Shown here: positions 1 to 11,700 of the stretch, piece by piece
Position numbering within the stretch: position 1 is the stretch's first letter
How the letters are laid out: every line of letters begins with the position of its first letter
Source: Monodelphis domestica
Taxonomy: Eukaryota; Chordata; Mammalia; Didelphimorphia; Didelphidae
Direction of reading: 5' to 3'
Assembly (NCBI RefSeq): GCF_027887165.1
Contig: NC_077233.1
Coordinates: 229,362,872-229,426,871 of the forward strand
DNA: 64,000 nt
Translations under genes and position numbers: made by a program
The notes under the pieces: model-generated
Databases searched by the model: none
What the model was told of the DNA's origin: nothing
What the model saw: the letters and a program-made list of their open reading frames with translations, nothing else

Positions 1-240
1 CGGATAGCTAGGAATATGATAAGGCCAAAGGGGAAATCCAGACAGCGTACAGGTGCTGGAAACCAATTTGAAAAAAGATCAGTTTTAGCTAGGAGAGAGA
101 AGTCTATTTGGAAGAGGTTATGTCTGAGTTGTGCCTTGAAACTTCCTTCAAAGATTTTAGTAGCCATAGTAGTTATTTAATATTTCTTGAATTATTTTAA
201 TTGAACAAGTAGAGAGAAAGAGAAAGTACTTAAATAGAAT

Positions 241-350
241 CATAGATTGTAAACTAGAAGGGACTTTAGAGGCCATGGAGTCCAACTCCTTCATTTTATA
301 GATGAGGAAACTGAGGCACAGAGATTAAGTGACCTGTCCAGGGCCAGTGT
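241..350 (+). mobile_element. MIR-type SINE fragment
   Basis: Contains ATAGATGAGGAAACTGAGGC and TTAAGTGACCTGTCCAGGG, the MIR/CORE-SINE central blocks. Truncated at both ends. Confidence 0.6.
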
Positions 351-459
351 CTGAGGAAGACAAGAATACTGAAGTGGGAGAACATAGGACATGTGTGTGT
401 GAGCACACAAGTGTATAACTAGTAGTCCAGTTTGACTGAACATGGAATTTATATTGGGC

Positions 460-922
460 AGCAGTTCTCGAACTCTTTTGGTCTCAGCATCCCTTTGTAC
501 ATATTTTTCCAAAATAAATTTATTGATTTTTTAACCTCATCATTCTTTTTACCCGTGTAGGGACACTGGTAAACCTGAGAACTATTCTATATAATGAATA
601 GCATTTTTTAAGACACAGAGGAAAAAAAATCAGCATAACAGATTGATATATCAAAAAATCTGAAAACATGTGCCATGTTCAATACTTGTGAGCCTCCCAT
701 CTCTGCAATCTCTTTACATTCAACTTGTTTATGTGGATATCTATTGATATTTATCATATTAGGAATTATACCACCTTAGTATTATTGTAAAAATAGTTTT
801 GATCCCTGAAAGGGTCTCAGGGACTGTAAATCTTGAAATTTCACATTCACAAGTCTGAGAAATTTCAAGATTTACAGGACCCTCCCCCCGAGAACCCCAG
901 ATACACTTTGAGAATCACACCT
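460..922 (+). mobile_element. hAT-type non-autonomous DNA transposon copy
   Basis: Starts with a TTCTCGAACTCTTTTGGTCT-type end and finishes near CACTTTGAGAATCAC. Internal blocks (TATCTATTGATATTTATCAT, CTGAAAGGGTCTC) are shared with the copy at 9920-10464. It carries an extra 54-bp perfect palindrome near its 3' end. Assignment to hAT is from recognition of the consensus, not from a search. Confidence 0.6.
824..877. repeat. Perfect 18-bp inverted repeat with 18-nt loop
   Basis: CTGTAAATCTTGAAATTT at 824-841 and its exact reverse complement at 860-877 flank an 18-nt spacer. It sits inside the hAT-like copy at a point where the related copy at 10420 has no such insert. Confidence 0.9.
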
Positions 923-2236
923 GTGGGGGATTAAGGAGAAATGAAGCTGAAAGTAGGTTGGAGATCAGATCAATCAAGGGCCTTAAGTGGTAGGCTAATG
1001 AATTTGGATCATCTCCTGGGTGCTAAGGAGTCACCGGAGGGTTTTTGAAGACTAACATGCCAGACAAGTCTCTAATGCTATGAGGAGAAAGAAGTGTTCT
1101 GGGTTGGATTTTGGTTACAAAAGGAAACCTTCCAAGTTGGATAAAATAACCAACTTTCGTAAAAAAAAAAATCACTGCTTTTTTTGTTTACTTGGTTCTT
1201 TTCATTCTGACCTTATGGGGGATCAAAAGGAATCAAGATAAAAGAAACAACTATCTGTTCATGTAGCTAGCTCAGAGTCTTTCAGAAAACACAAGACAAG
1301 GGAAGAAAATGAAAGAAATCACTTTATTCAGAGGGATGAATTAGAACTTCCAGAGACAAAGATAAGAATAGTAATATGAGCCACCTTCCCAGACCCAAAG
1401 GGTCCACTTGGTCTTAAGTCAGATGGCTTGCCTGAGAAGAGTAAGACATACAAGGAACCAGTTGACATTATCAAGGTGCCTTTTTTTTTGCTTCATTATC
1501 CCTGTCAAGCTAAACATATCTGTGCAATTTAAGCAAACTTAAGTCAAAATGAAATTAACTACCTAAAATGGCAGACATTAACAGGGGCTAGTCCTTACCT
1601 TGATTTGCTGGGAGTCATTTAGATAACTGATTTCACAGTCTTGTATCTTTCTCTCCCTCTTTCCCATGTCACCCCAGAGCAGGACAAAGACTTCAATAAC
1701 TAGAAATCACTGTATTTTATTTTGTTCTTCATGATGCAATTGAATAGCCTCATTTTCCATTTTTATTTTTGGAATTCAGCTAAGTTTGTGGCCATAGCAT
1801 GTTAATTAGACTGAATTTACTTCATGGACTCTAATCTGTCTTTTTCTAAACAACTGACCCTAGGAGAAACAAATTACATACCCCTTCTTTCATGAACTAG
1901 TATTGGAAGCTCTGTTGGCCTCAGTTTCCTCATTTGTAAAATAAGAATGTTGAGATAAGGTAACCTATAAAATCCCTCTCCAAATCCAATGCCCTTTTTG
2001 TTTTGTTACTGCATTACTATCTCAATAGGAAGGTCTAGGTCCAGTTCTTTGTGAGGGATGATCTTTTCTAGTCCCCCCCTCCCCCTAATTAACAGCCAGG
2101 CTGCAAGCAACTATCTGGTGGAAATGTAGGTCATATGAATTCAGAAGCCTGGGATTTTTAAAGCAGAGTAAATTTTTCTACCTCTTTAGAAAGGCTGCTA
2201 TTGAATATGAGAAAAAACTTTGAAAAAAACATACAG

Positions 2237-2425
2237 GGGCAGCCAAACGGCTCAGTGGATAGAGGAGGCTAGTAAACAGAGTTCTGGTTTCAAATGGGGT
2301 CTCAGACACTTCTTAGCTGTGTGACTATGGGTAAATCACTTAATCCCAAGCTTTACTGCTCCTCTGTCTTAGAGTTGATATTTAATATTGATTCTAAGTC
2401 AGAAGGTAAGGGTTAAAAAAACATG
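2237..2425 (+). mobile_element. Marsupial SINE (WSINE1-like), diverged
   Basis: GGGGCAGCCAAACGGCTCAG head, a CTGTGTGACTATGGG..AAATCACTTAATCC body and a TTGATTCTAAGTCAGAAGG tail followed by A-rich sequence. Confidence 0.8.
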
Positions 2426-2824
2426 CAAAGAAAAAGAGCTTTGTATGAAACTTCTACTTAAACTCTCATAGTCTCTAAGATATCAAGGGAATGGGAGGCT
2501 GCTTCATTTTTATCTCTGGATTACAACTAAGGTACCAATGAGATAGAGAGAGCAAGAGTAGAAGTCCAACTAAAGACCTGATCTGAAGAGAAGAGGAAAG
2601 AGTTCTTCAGTTACTCACCTGGAAGTTACTGGGCACCTACTTTGTACACAGCACCAGATTATGTTATGGAAGATAAAATGTTTTGGTCCTTACCCTAAAT
2701 GATACCAGACTCATATGCAGTTTTAATCTCATTCAATACTAATAACAACCCTGTTTTACTTATACTACAGGTGTTATTAATCTCAATTTACAAATTTGGA
2801 AATGGAGGTTTAGAGAAAGTAATA

Positions 2825-3082
2825 CCAATAGCTAACATTTATAAAGTACTTACTATGTGGCAGGCATTGTGCTAAGCCCTCTAACATTATTATCTCACTT
2901 GATCCTCACAATAACCCTGGGTGGTAGGTGCTATTGTGATCTCCATTTTACAAATGAGGAAACTGAGGCAAACAGAAGTAAATGACTTATACAAGGTCAC
3001 ACAGCTAAGAATTTGAGGCCACACTCAAACTTGGGTATTTCTGGGTAGCATGCTAATCCACTACAACACCTAACTGTCTCCT
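2825..3082 (+). mobile_element. MIR-type SINE, near full length
   Basis: Has ACTATGTGGCAGGCATTGTG, then TTATCTCACTTGATCCTCAC, then AATGAGGAAACTGAGGCAAA and the CACACAGCTAAG block, in MIR order. Confidence 0.75.
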
Positions 3083-4203
3083 AAGTTAAGTGATTTGTCC
3101 ATGGTTATTCAACTACTAATTGGTAAGAAATTTTAAACTTAACATGGATCCTAACTCCTTTTCTACTACATTAGATTGCCTCTAAATTCACTTAGGAAGT
3201 AGTCATTTATAATCAATCCAGTTTTAGGAAGAGAGGGGAAAGGAAAGAACAGTCACATCAGACTAGAGGCCAGATAACACATTTGTTACCTATAAATAAA
3301 ACTTTAGTAATCTGGTGATGGTAGGTTTCGTTAGCAAAAATTTTGAATTACAGATATTTTAAAAAGAAATATGAAGTTTTATTCTTTTCAAAGACATACA
3401 GTAACTCAAACCAGACCAACAAAAGTGCTTCCCAGTAGTATTCCTTAGAGGACATTAGTCAATGAACAGATAAAAATGCTTTGTAATGAGTTTATCACTT
3501 GTTTCCATGGAGATGGATGCTTATTCTAAAGTGCTTCAGGCTGATATTTGTTCTTATTCATGTTTTTAAAACATTTGCCCCCAAATTTTATCTGTACTAT
3601 TAATTTGCAGTCTCTGAATAGAAGTCTGGATAAGCAAAGATAAATTTCAGTCTGGCCATGTGTGAACAAACTGAATTAGCAGAGTATGAATGAACGAGTT
3701 TTTCCCTTACTTGCAATATAGTACTCAATGGACCATCAATGGAATGAGGGAGCTGTAAATTACATGACTGGAGATTCAGACAAAAAGGAGTAAGAAAGAA
3801 AATCTGGTATACGTTGAAAACAAAAGTCTCCAGTGGTATGGTGTGTTTGGTTTTACATTAAGATGCTAAATAAATTCCCATTAGGATGAAAAAAAAATAA
3901 GCTCAAACATGCAACAGTATCGCTTTCTCAAACATTTGCTTCTAAAATTATCCGTTTCCACACTAGATAATTTAAGACTTGGAGGTAGAAATATGTTGCA
4001 TACAACTTTATCAAACCTCTTATTTAAAAGCTTGCTGAAGGAAATATAATTCAAAATAGTATATACATATTTTTTTTTGCTGTGTAATAATCAAACCACT
4101 AAAAATAAAGGCATCTGAGCTGAATGACTAGAGAGAAATCAGCAGAAAGCTCCCCTTGGTGGAAAGAGCTTAAGTGTGCTACATTCCCTCTTCACTTGGG
4201 CAC

Positions 4204-4525
4204 CCATGGAAATCTGGAGGAATAATTCCATGTTAGGAGACTTTCTAACTTTATCCCAAAACATTTCCAAACATATAGTTTCATCAATCAGTTTGCTAGC
4301 CACAAAAGGCACACCTGAAGTTACTTCCCACCCCCCAGGAAAGAAGGGTCTTTGGGGGCAATGGGACCATAGTATTCCATGGAAATATGGAAGAATAATT
4401 CCATGTTAGGAGACTTTCTAATTTTATTTTAAAACATTTCCAAACGTAAAGTTTTCTCAATCAGTTTGCCTTCCATAAAAGGCAAACGTGAAGATGTCTC
4501 TTACACACTGGAAATGAAAGGGTCT
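4204..4525. repeat. Tandem duplication, about 150 bp units offset by 173 bp
   Basis: Unit 1 (about 4204-4350) and unit 2 (about 4377-4525) share CCATGGAAAT, AATAATTCCATGTTAGGAGA and AAAAGGC at a constant 173-bp offset. The copies differ by scattered substitutions and small indels, so the duplication is not recent. It lies within 800 bp of the EEF2K stop codon and so most likely inside the 3' UTR. Confidence 0.85.
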
Positions 4526-5006
4526 TGAGATCATGAGAACTAAGGTTTCCTCCATTTGGCCAAGGTGGTTTTGGTGACCAAAATAGTAACATTGTTCACA
4601 GAAAACAGAAAGGAGCAAATGCAGCTCAACATGGGTTTTTCCCTTGAAAAGGAAGCAGCTCACTCAATCCTAACAGTGAAAAAATATATTTAAAAAAAGG
4701 TTATGTTCATTGATAATATAACCTCAAAAAGTAGGCCTAAGTTCATGATCCTACTTCTTTTTATCCCTTCCCTCCCTCACCCCAACAAATATATTGCCTT
4801 CACAGGCATATATTATGTTCTTTGCTTGTAGCAAAGGGAAATCCAAAAGTCAAAATGTGAAATACAAAAGTCAGTTTCACAATACATTAAAAATGTATTT
4901 TTAGGGACAAACAAAGAATGTTTTTCTCCTCTCATTTCATATTTTTAAAAAAATCCCCCCTCCCCCAGCTAATATGTACAAGTATGGTGGTAACAGCTTC
5001 AGTGGG

Positions 5007-5116
5007 CTATTCCTCCATCATTGCCCATGCTTCTTCAGCCTTTTCATAGTACTTATTGGCTAGCCGGCCCTTCATGGCTTCCATGGCAGCTTCTGCAGCT
5101 GAAGTGTACAGGTCAC
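5007..5116 (-). CDS. EEF2K: EEF2K exon 18: C-terminus and stop (689-724)
   Basis: Coding part of the last exon. It completes G689 and reads [30 protein letters not shown], then AMMEE and TAG at 5009-5007. The acidic extreme C-terminus (EEAW..MEE), which human eEF2K needs for eEF2 phosphorylation, is intact. Acceptor CTCTTTCAG. Confidence 0.96.
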
Positions 5117-6035
5117 CTGAAAGAGAAAACAGAACAAGAAAGGAGTGGAACTTGTCCTCTGAATGGGGTTACAAAGATAACTGTGGTCCCTAATTAGATA
5201 TAGCTGGATCTAGGTCTAGGAGGGACACTGGAGTAGAAAAACCAGATTAGATTTGCCAAGGATCAAACTTACAGTAGAGGGAATTTGGATCAGATATTAA
5301 ATGCTTCCCCTTTCCTGAAAAGCTCTAATAAATTATAGAACTAATCCATCCTATGTAAGAATGGCCCAAGCAAATTATAGAGGCAGAGTGATAATGGTCT
5401 CCAAGGCCCCCTTCTAGCTCTATGATTCTAGAATATATTTGATGACTTAATTCTATGGGTGACATAGTTAATTGAGGTAAAAAAAACCCAAAAAACTTTG
5501 TAGGAAGTTTCTCTGATGAAAATCTAATTTCTAAGATATATAGGGAACTGATTCAAATTCATAAGAACAGAGCCAGTTAGGCTGAACAAATCGTGGTATA
5601 TTATGTTGATGAAATTCTATTGTGCTGTAGAGAATGGTGAGCAGGATGATTTCAGAAAGAATTGGAAAGACCTACATGAAGAACCAGAAGAATGTTGTAC
5701 ACAGTAACAGGAATACTGTGGAATGATAGCCTTAGTTACTCCAGCAATACAAGAATCCAGGACAATTCTGAGGGACTTATGATAAAGAATGCTATCCATG
5801 TCCAGAGAAAGAACTGTTGGGAGTCAGAATGCAGATGAAAACATGTTTATTTTGGTTTATGTTTTGGTTTTATAAAATTACTCACAAAATGAACAATATG
5901 GAAATATGATCTGTATGATAACACATGTACAACCCAGACTGAATTGCCTGCCAGCACAGGAGGGGGAAAGGAGATAAGTTTGATCATATAACTTAGGAAA
6001 ATTTGTATGGAAATTGGTTAGTACATGTAATCAGT

Positions 6036-6072
<37 letters not shown>

Positions 6073-8725
6073 TGAATATAAAAAAGAACAGAGCCATCCA
6101 CCAATTGATAAATGGTCTAAGGATATGAATAGTCAAGTTTTCAGAATAAGAAATGCAATCAATAGTCATGAAAAAATGCTCTATATTACTAGTAATTAGA
6201 GAAAAGCAAATTAAAACAATTCTGAGTACTATGTCACAACCTTCAGATTGGCAAAGCTGACAAAAGAACAAAAATTATAAATGCTGGAAAGCTGTAGGAA
6301 AATAGGTGTTTTAATGGAGTTGTGAACTGGTTCAGCCCTTTTGGAAAGCAATTTGAACTATGTTAAAAAAGTTATTAAACCATGCTTATTCTCTGATCCA
6401 GTGATACCCCAAAAAGATCAAAAGAAAGAGGAAAAGGATCCAGATAAACAAATTTATTTATAAAAGCTCTTTCCATAGTGGCAATGAATTTGAAACTAGG
6501 AGGGTACCATCAGTTGGAGGATGCCTGAACAAATTATGATTATAAATATGTGATGAAATCCTGTTGTGCTATGAGAAACAATGAAGTATCGGGATAGTTT
6601 CAGAAAAACCTGGGAAGATTTTTATGAATTGATGCAAAGTGAAGTGAGCAGAACCAGGAGAGCAATCTATATAATAACAACAATACTATAAAGACAAAAA
6701 TTTTTGAAGTCTTAGAAACTCTGATTAACCCAATGGAACCAATTGGAGTTCTTGGGGACACATGAAAAAACACACACTATCCAATGCCAGATAGGGATGA
6801 TGGACTCTGCAGACTGAAGCATATTTTTTGGATTCGAGTATTGCAGGAATTTATTTTCCATGATTACAAAATGTACATATTTGTAATGGGTTTTGTTTTT
6901 CTTGTTTTCTTAATGGGTAGGGGAAGATTAGAGAGAGAGAATTTGGAACTGAAAATAAAATAAAATTGCATTAAAAACAAAAAACAAATTAAAAAATAAG
7001 CACAGTCAATCAAAACTACATATTAATCATGGTGGAAGAATGTATGACTCCTTCATAACTTTATTGGCTCTGTTAGAAAGAAGGTAGCTGTTTCATCATC
7101 AATACTCTGGACTTGTCCCACTGTCTCTCCATTCATCTCTGTATTTATTTATTTGTTTTTCCTTTTGTAGAGTTGCAGCCAGTGAGGGCCCGGCTCTGGT
7201 TTTTTCATTTGATATTTCTTATGTTTTTGCACATTTTAAAATTCATTATAAATGTCATTCTTAGTTCACAAAATTACGGCTCCAGGTCCAGGATTCTATC
7301 CATAATACCACACATTCCTCATAAAATGTAATTTCTTTATAATATTCTTTTACATTTACATACAATTTCTTCAGCAATTTTCCAATTGTGAGGCATTAAG
7401 CTTGCTGTTAATAATAAACACATACCTCTTTTTAAAAAACTCTCTGGTAATGTCCTTTGAGTATATTTCTAATTATAAGTCTATTGAGTCAAAGGCTACA
7501 ATATGGTGTACTATTCTCCAAAAAGATATCACCAAATTATAATTCTACCAGTAATGTATGTGTCCCCATTTTTTCATAACTTCACTAATATTTTTATGCA
7601 TTGTTTATTTTTTTTGCCAATTGTGTAGCTGGGATTATTAAGGAAATGTAACAATTTTTTCCCAAAGTGATTAGTTGCCATCAATTTATACTCTTTGAAA
7701 AATTGTCTGTGTGTGTATTTACCATTTATTCATTAGTGATGGATATTTCCCTATGAATGTTCATATTAGGTCCTTATGAGTTTCAGATATCAAGTTCTTG
7801 TCTTCTATATTTGCTATAAATAAATCTTCACTACATATACATATAACTTTTTTTGTTCATAGAATTTTGGGTTCTCCGGTTTTATTTATTATAATTGAAT
7901 CAATTTACATTATCTTCTATACTTTTTCCTACTTTCCACCAGTGTATTATTCCTTTTTCACCTAACTTTTTGATTTTTTTAATGTGGGTTTGTTTATGTG
8001 TATAACACACAAACACACACATATAAATATATTAATAATATTTATTTAATTTTAATTTTAAAAAATTTCCATGGTCACATGATTTCTATCATCTCCCTCC
8101 CCTTTTCCCTCCCCCCTCCTGGAGCTGACAGGCAATTTCACTGGTCAACAATATTTATTAAAGAATTTTTTCCCTAGTTTTCATTTTCCACACGTTTGGG
8201 GAACACAAATACTTAATATATCATTGCTTCTATTTCTGGTATCGCTATTCTATTTTGTCAGTTTTATTTTTCTGCTTGTGTCTCCTTGCCCCAATCCCAA
8301 ATAGTTTGAGTGACAACCAATTTATACTGTTTTAAAGCCTGATTCAGCAAGTATGTTTCTCCCTTGATAGTCTTGCCAGTTTGCATTCCCACAGAAATTT
8401 CAAAATGACTATTTAAAAACTCTACCATTTGATGAAAATTATATTAAATCTGTTCATTTATTTGGAGAGGATAGACTCATCCATGAACATTTAATGTCTC
8501 TTAAATTATTTAGATTTTCCTTCATAGGGGCAGCTAGGTGGCTCAGTGGATGGAAAGCCAGGCTTGGGTCCTGGGTTCAAATATGACCTAGTTGAGTAAC
8601 CCTGGGGAAGTCACTTAACCCTCATTGCCTAGCCCTTACCACTCTTCTGCCTTGGAACTGAAACTTACTAACAATTTTAAGAACAGAATATTAACATATT
8701 AATATATATTATTAAATATATAGAT

Positions 8726-8798
<73 letters not shown>

Positions 8799-11700
8799 TC
8801 TCCTCTGAGCCTCAGAACAACTGTAGGAGGTAAGGTGCTATTATTTTCCCCATTTTACAGATGAAGAAACTAAGGCAAACAAAGGTTAAGTGATATGCCC
8901 AGGGTCACACAGCTAGGAGATGTCTAAAGTTGCATTTGCTCTGAAGTCTTCCTGACTCCAGCTCCATCCCAATATAGGAACACTGGAAAGGAAATCCCTC
9001 TACAGGTTGGCATCAGACAGTCTTAGAGAATTGCCTAGAACACTGAGATCTTAAATGTCTTGGCTAGGATCACACAGAAGGTATATGGCAGAGAGCAATT
9101 CTCATACTTTGTTACACATTAATGATGAAAATGAGTACCCTTATTTTTCTGAGCACCCTTGTTTTGAACCTGTTGTTAGTGGGAACATTTCTCTTGATTC
9201 TTTGCACATTATTTTAGCTCTTGTTTCCCCCTGGTGGTGATGTTTTAAATTCTCCTGGTACATTTGTGAGAAAAGGCTACAAAGATATATAGGGGACTCT
9301 GAAAATCCTACTTCATTATTCAAAGTCCACCTTCCTCCTCTCTGAAGCCATCTCACATCACTCCAGCCAAAAGGGAATTTTTTGCCCCTTCTGAGCTTCA
9401 ATAATCACGTCTCTTTTGCATTCTTTTGTATTTTAGTTGTCTTCTCAACTGAATTTTATACTCCCCAAGAACAGGAGCTTTATCTTATATTTTATTTATA
9501 GCTACCACAAAATTAACCTTGTACAGGGCACAGAGAAGAGTCTCAAGAAAGACTAAATGAACTGACCAGAGGTAAGGCCAAAGTTTTCCCTCTACCCGTT
9601 CCACCCAACAAGGGAAATAGCTGTTCTACCTGATCTTTGTGGATCCTTCTCTAGCTGGAAGCCACCTGTAAACAGCATTTCAGCCTCTCTTGCCAGGAGT
9701 GTGTGCCGCGGTTCATCCTGCATCCCATCATATTCACCTCCTTCATCATAATCTGTAGTGTTTAATGCAGTGTCATACCAGCGTAGGGCCTCCTTCCAGT
9801 TCTGTGTTCTTGGGAATAAGTCAAAACAAAAGAGGAATATTTCTCAAAGCAGCCAAGGGGGAGAGCCATATATTACAGAGACTAATGATGAAAAGTTTCT
9901 AAAAGGATCATAATAGTACTAGACCTTTTTGTTCTCAGGACTTCTTTAACTTTTGAGGATTCTTGTTTCTATGGGTTATATCTATCAATATTTATTAGAA
10001 ATTAAGAGATGAAATATATAAAACTTTATTAATTTACTTAAAATATACAAATATATTTAAATATAATATAATATATATAAATATATATATTATATATAAA
10101 TATATAAACTCATTACCATAAATGACATTTTTATGAAAAAAACCATTAAAAACCCTATTAAATTTTTAATGAGAAGAGTAGTACTATTTTACTTTTTTTG
10201 GGGTGAATCTCCTTAATGTTTGGCTTGAGAGAAGACAACTGGTTTCTCATATCTGCAGCATTCAATTGTTTGGGATATATTATTTTGGTTGAAGTATTTG
10301 AAGAAAATATGGCCTCCCACACAGATATGAAGTTGGAAAAGAAGACATGTTAATAGAAAAATCATGTTAATATTATTATGAAAATGGTTTTGACCTTGTG
10401 GATCCCTGAAAGGGTCTTGAAGACTGCCAAGAGTCTTTGAACCATGCTTTAAGAACCTCTGGAATAAATAAATTAATTTTAAGAATCAATAAATGAATTA
10501 ATTAAAAAAAGAAAAGGAAAAAAAAAGAACCTCTGGGCTAGAGACAGCTCTGTAGAAGAGAGGTCCTGGGTTCAAATGTGCCTTCGGATACTTCCTAGCT
10601 ATATGATCCTAGACAATCCCAATTGCCTAAAATAACCCTTACCATGCTTCTACATTGGAACCAATACTTAGTATTGATTCTAAAACAGAAGGTAAGGGTT
10701 TTAAAAAAAGAACCTCTAGGGTAAAGCAATAGATTGAACCTAAGAAGATGAAATTCAAAAGGGAAAATTGAAAATATCACATTTGGATGGAACAAAATCA
10801 GCTTCACAAGTATAAGATGGGGAGCTGCAGAGGGGCAGCTGTTATTTTGAAAAAAGCCTGAGTGAACTGCAAGCTTAATCTGAGTCAGCAGGGGGATATA
10901 GTAGCCAAAAAAGCTAATGCAAACTTGGGCTGTGCTGAAAGGCACAGCTTCCAAGATTAGGGATGTGGCTTGTTTCCTGTCCTTGTCCAATCTCATCTGG
11001 AGTATTGGGTTCCATTTTGGGTGTCAGGGTTTAAGAAAAACATTGATAAACTGGAGAGTGACCATAAGGGGCCAACCCGGATAATGTCACGGCATTGAGG
11101 CTCCGGTATAAGGATCAGCTGAAGGAATGAGGCGTGTTTAAAAGCCTAGAGAAGAAAAGAATCAGGAAAGGACATTAACTGCTGTTTTGACAAGTATCAG
11201 CAGGGATGGCATGTGCAGAAGGGATTAGATATGTTTTGATTGGCCTCAGAGGGTTGCACCAGGAGCCATGGGTGGAATTTGTAAAGAGGCCAATTGTAGG
11301 TTTGGTGTCAGGAAAAAACTTCCTAAAACTTAGAGCTGTTTAAAAAAATGGCAATATGAAAATAGGTATGGAGTGATAATACATATATAACCCAATGGAA
11401 TTGCTTGTTAGCTCCGGGAATAGGGAGGGAAGAGGGGAGGGAGAGAACATAAATCATGTAACTGTGGAAAAATATTTAAAAATAAGTTAAAAAGTGGCAT
11501 AGGCTTCCCCAGGAGGTGCAGGGTTTCTGTTTCTTGAAAATCTTCAAGCAAAGGCTGTACTGCAACTTGTAAAGTATGTTATAGTAATGATTTTTTTTTT
11601 TTTTTGTGGATAGATTGAACTAGAGGGCAGGAGATGGTTTTATAAGAGATTTATCTTACCTGGCTAGCAATGATGGTCTCCTAGGAGTCACTGCATAAAA

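Larger units (their letters stand above)
1..5006 (-). other. EEF2K: EEF2K 3' UTR and/or downstream flank
   Basis: Sequence downstream of the stop on the gene strand, with no coding signal on either strand. Candidate AATAAA signals for minus-strand transcripts (TTTATT on the plus strand) lie at 4423-4428, 3378-3383, 1762-1767, 1716-1721, 1323-1328 and 519-524. Human EEF2K has a 3' UTR of several kilobases, so a long one here is plausible, but the cleavage site cannot be chosen from sequence. Holds a 173-bp tandem duplication, a SINE, two MIR copies and a hAT copy, listed separately. Confidence 0.55.

Noticed and set aside
4176..4409. 77-codon frame with a repeated peptide motif
   Set aside because: The repetition comes from the 173-bp tandem duplication; there is no other coding signal.
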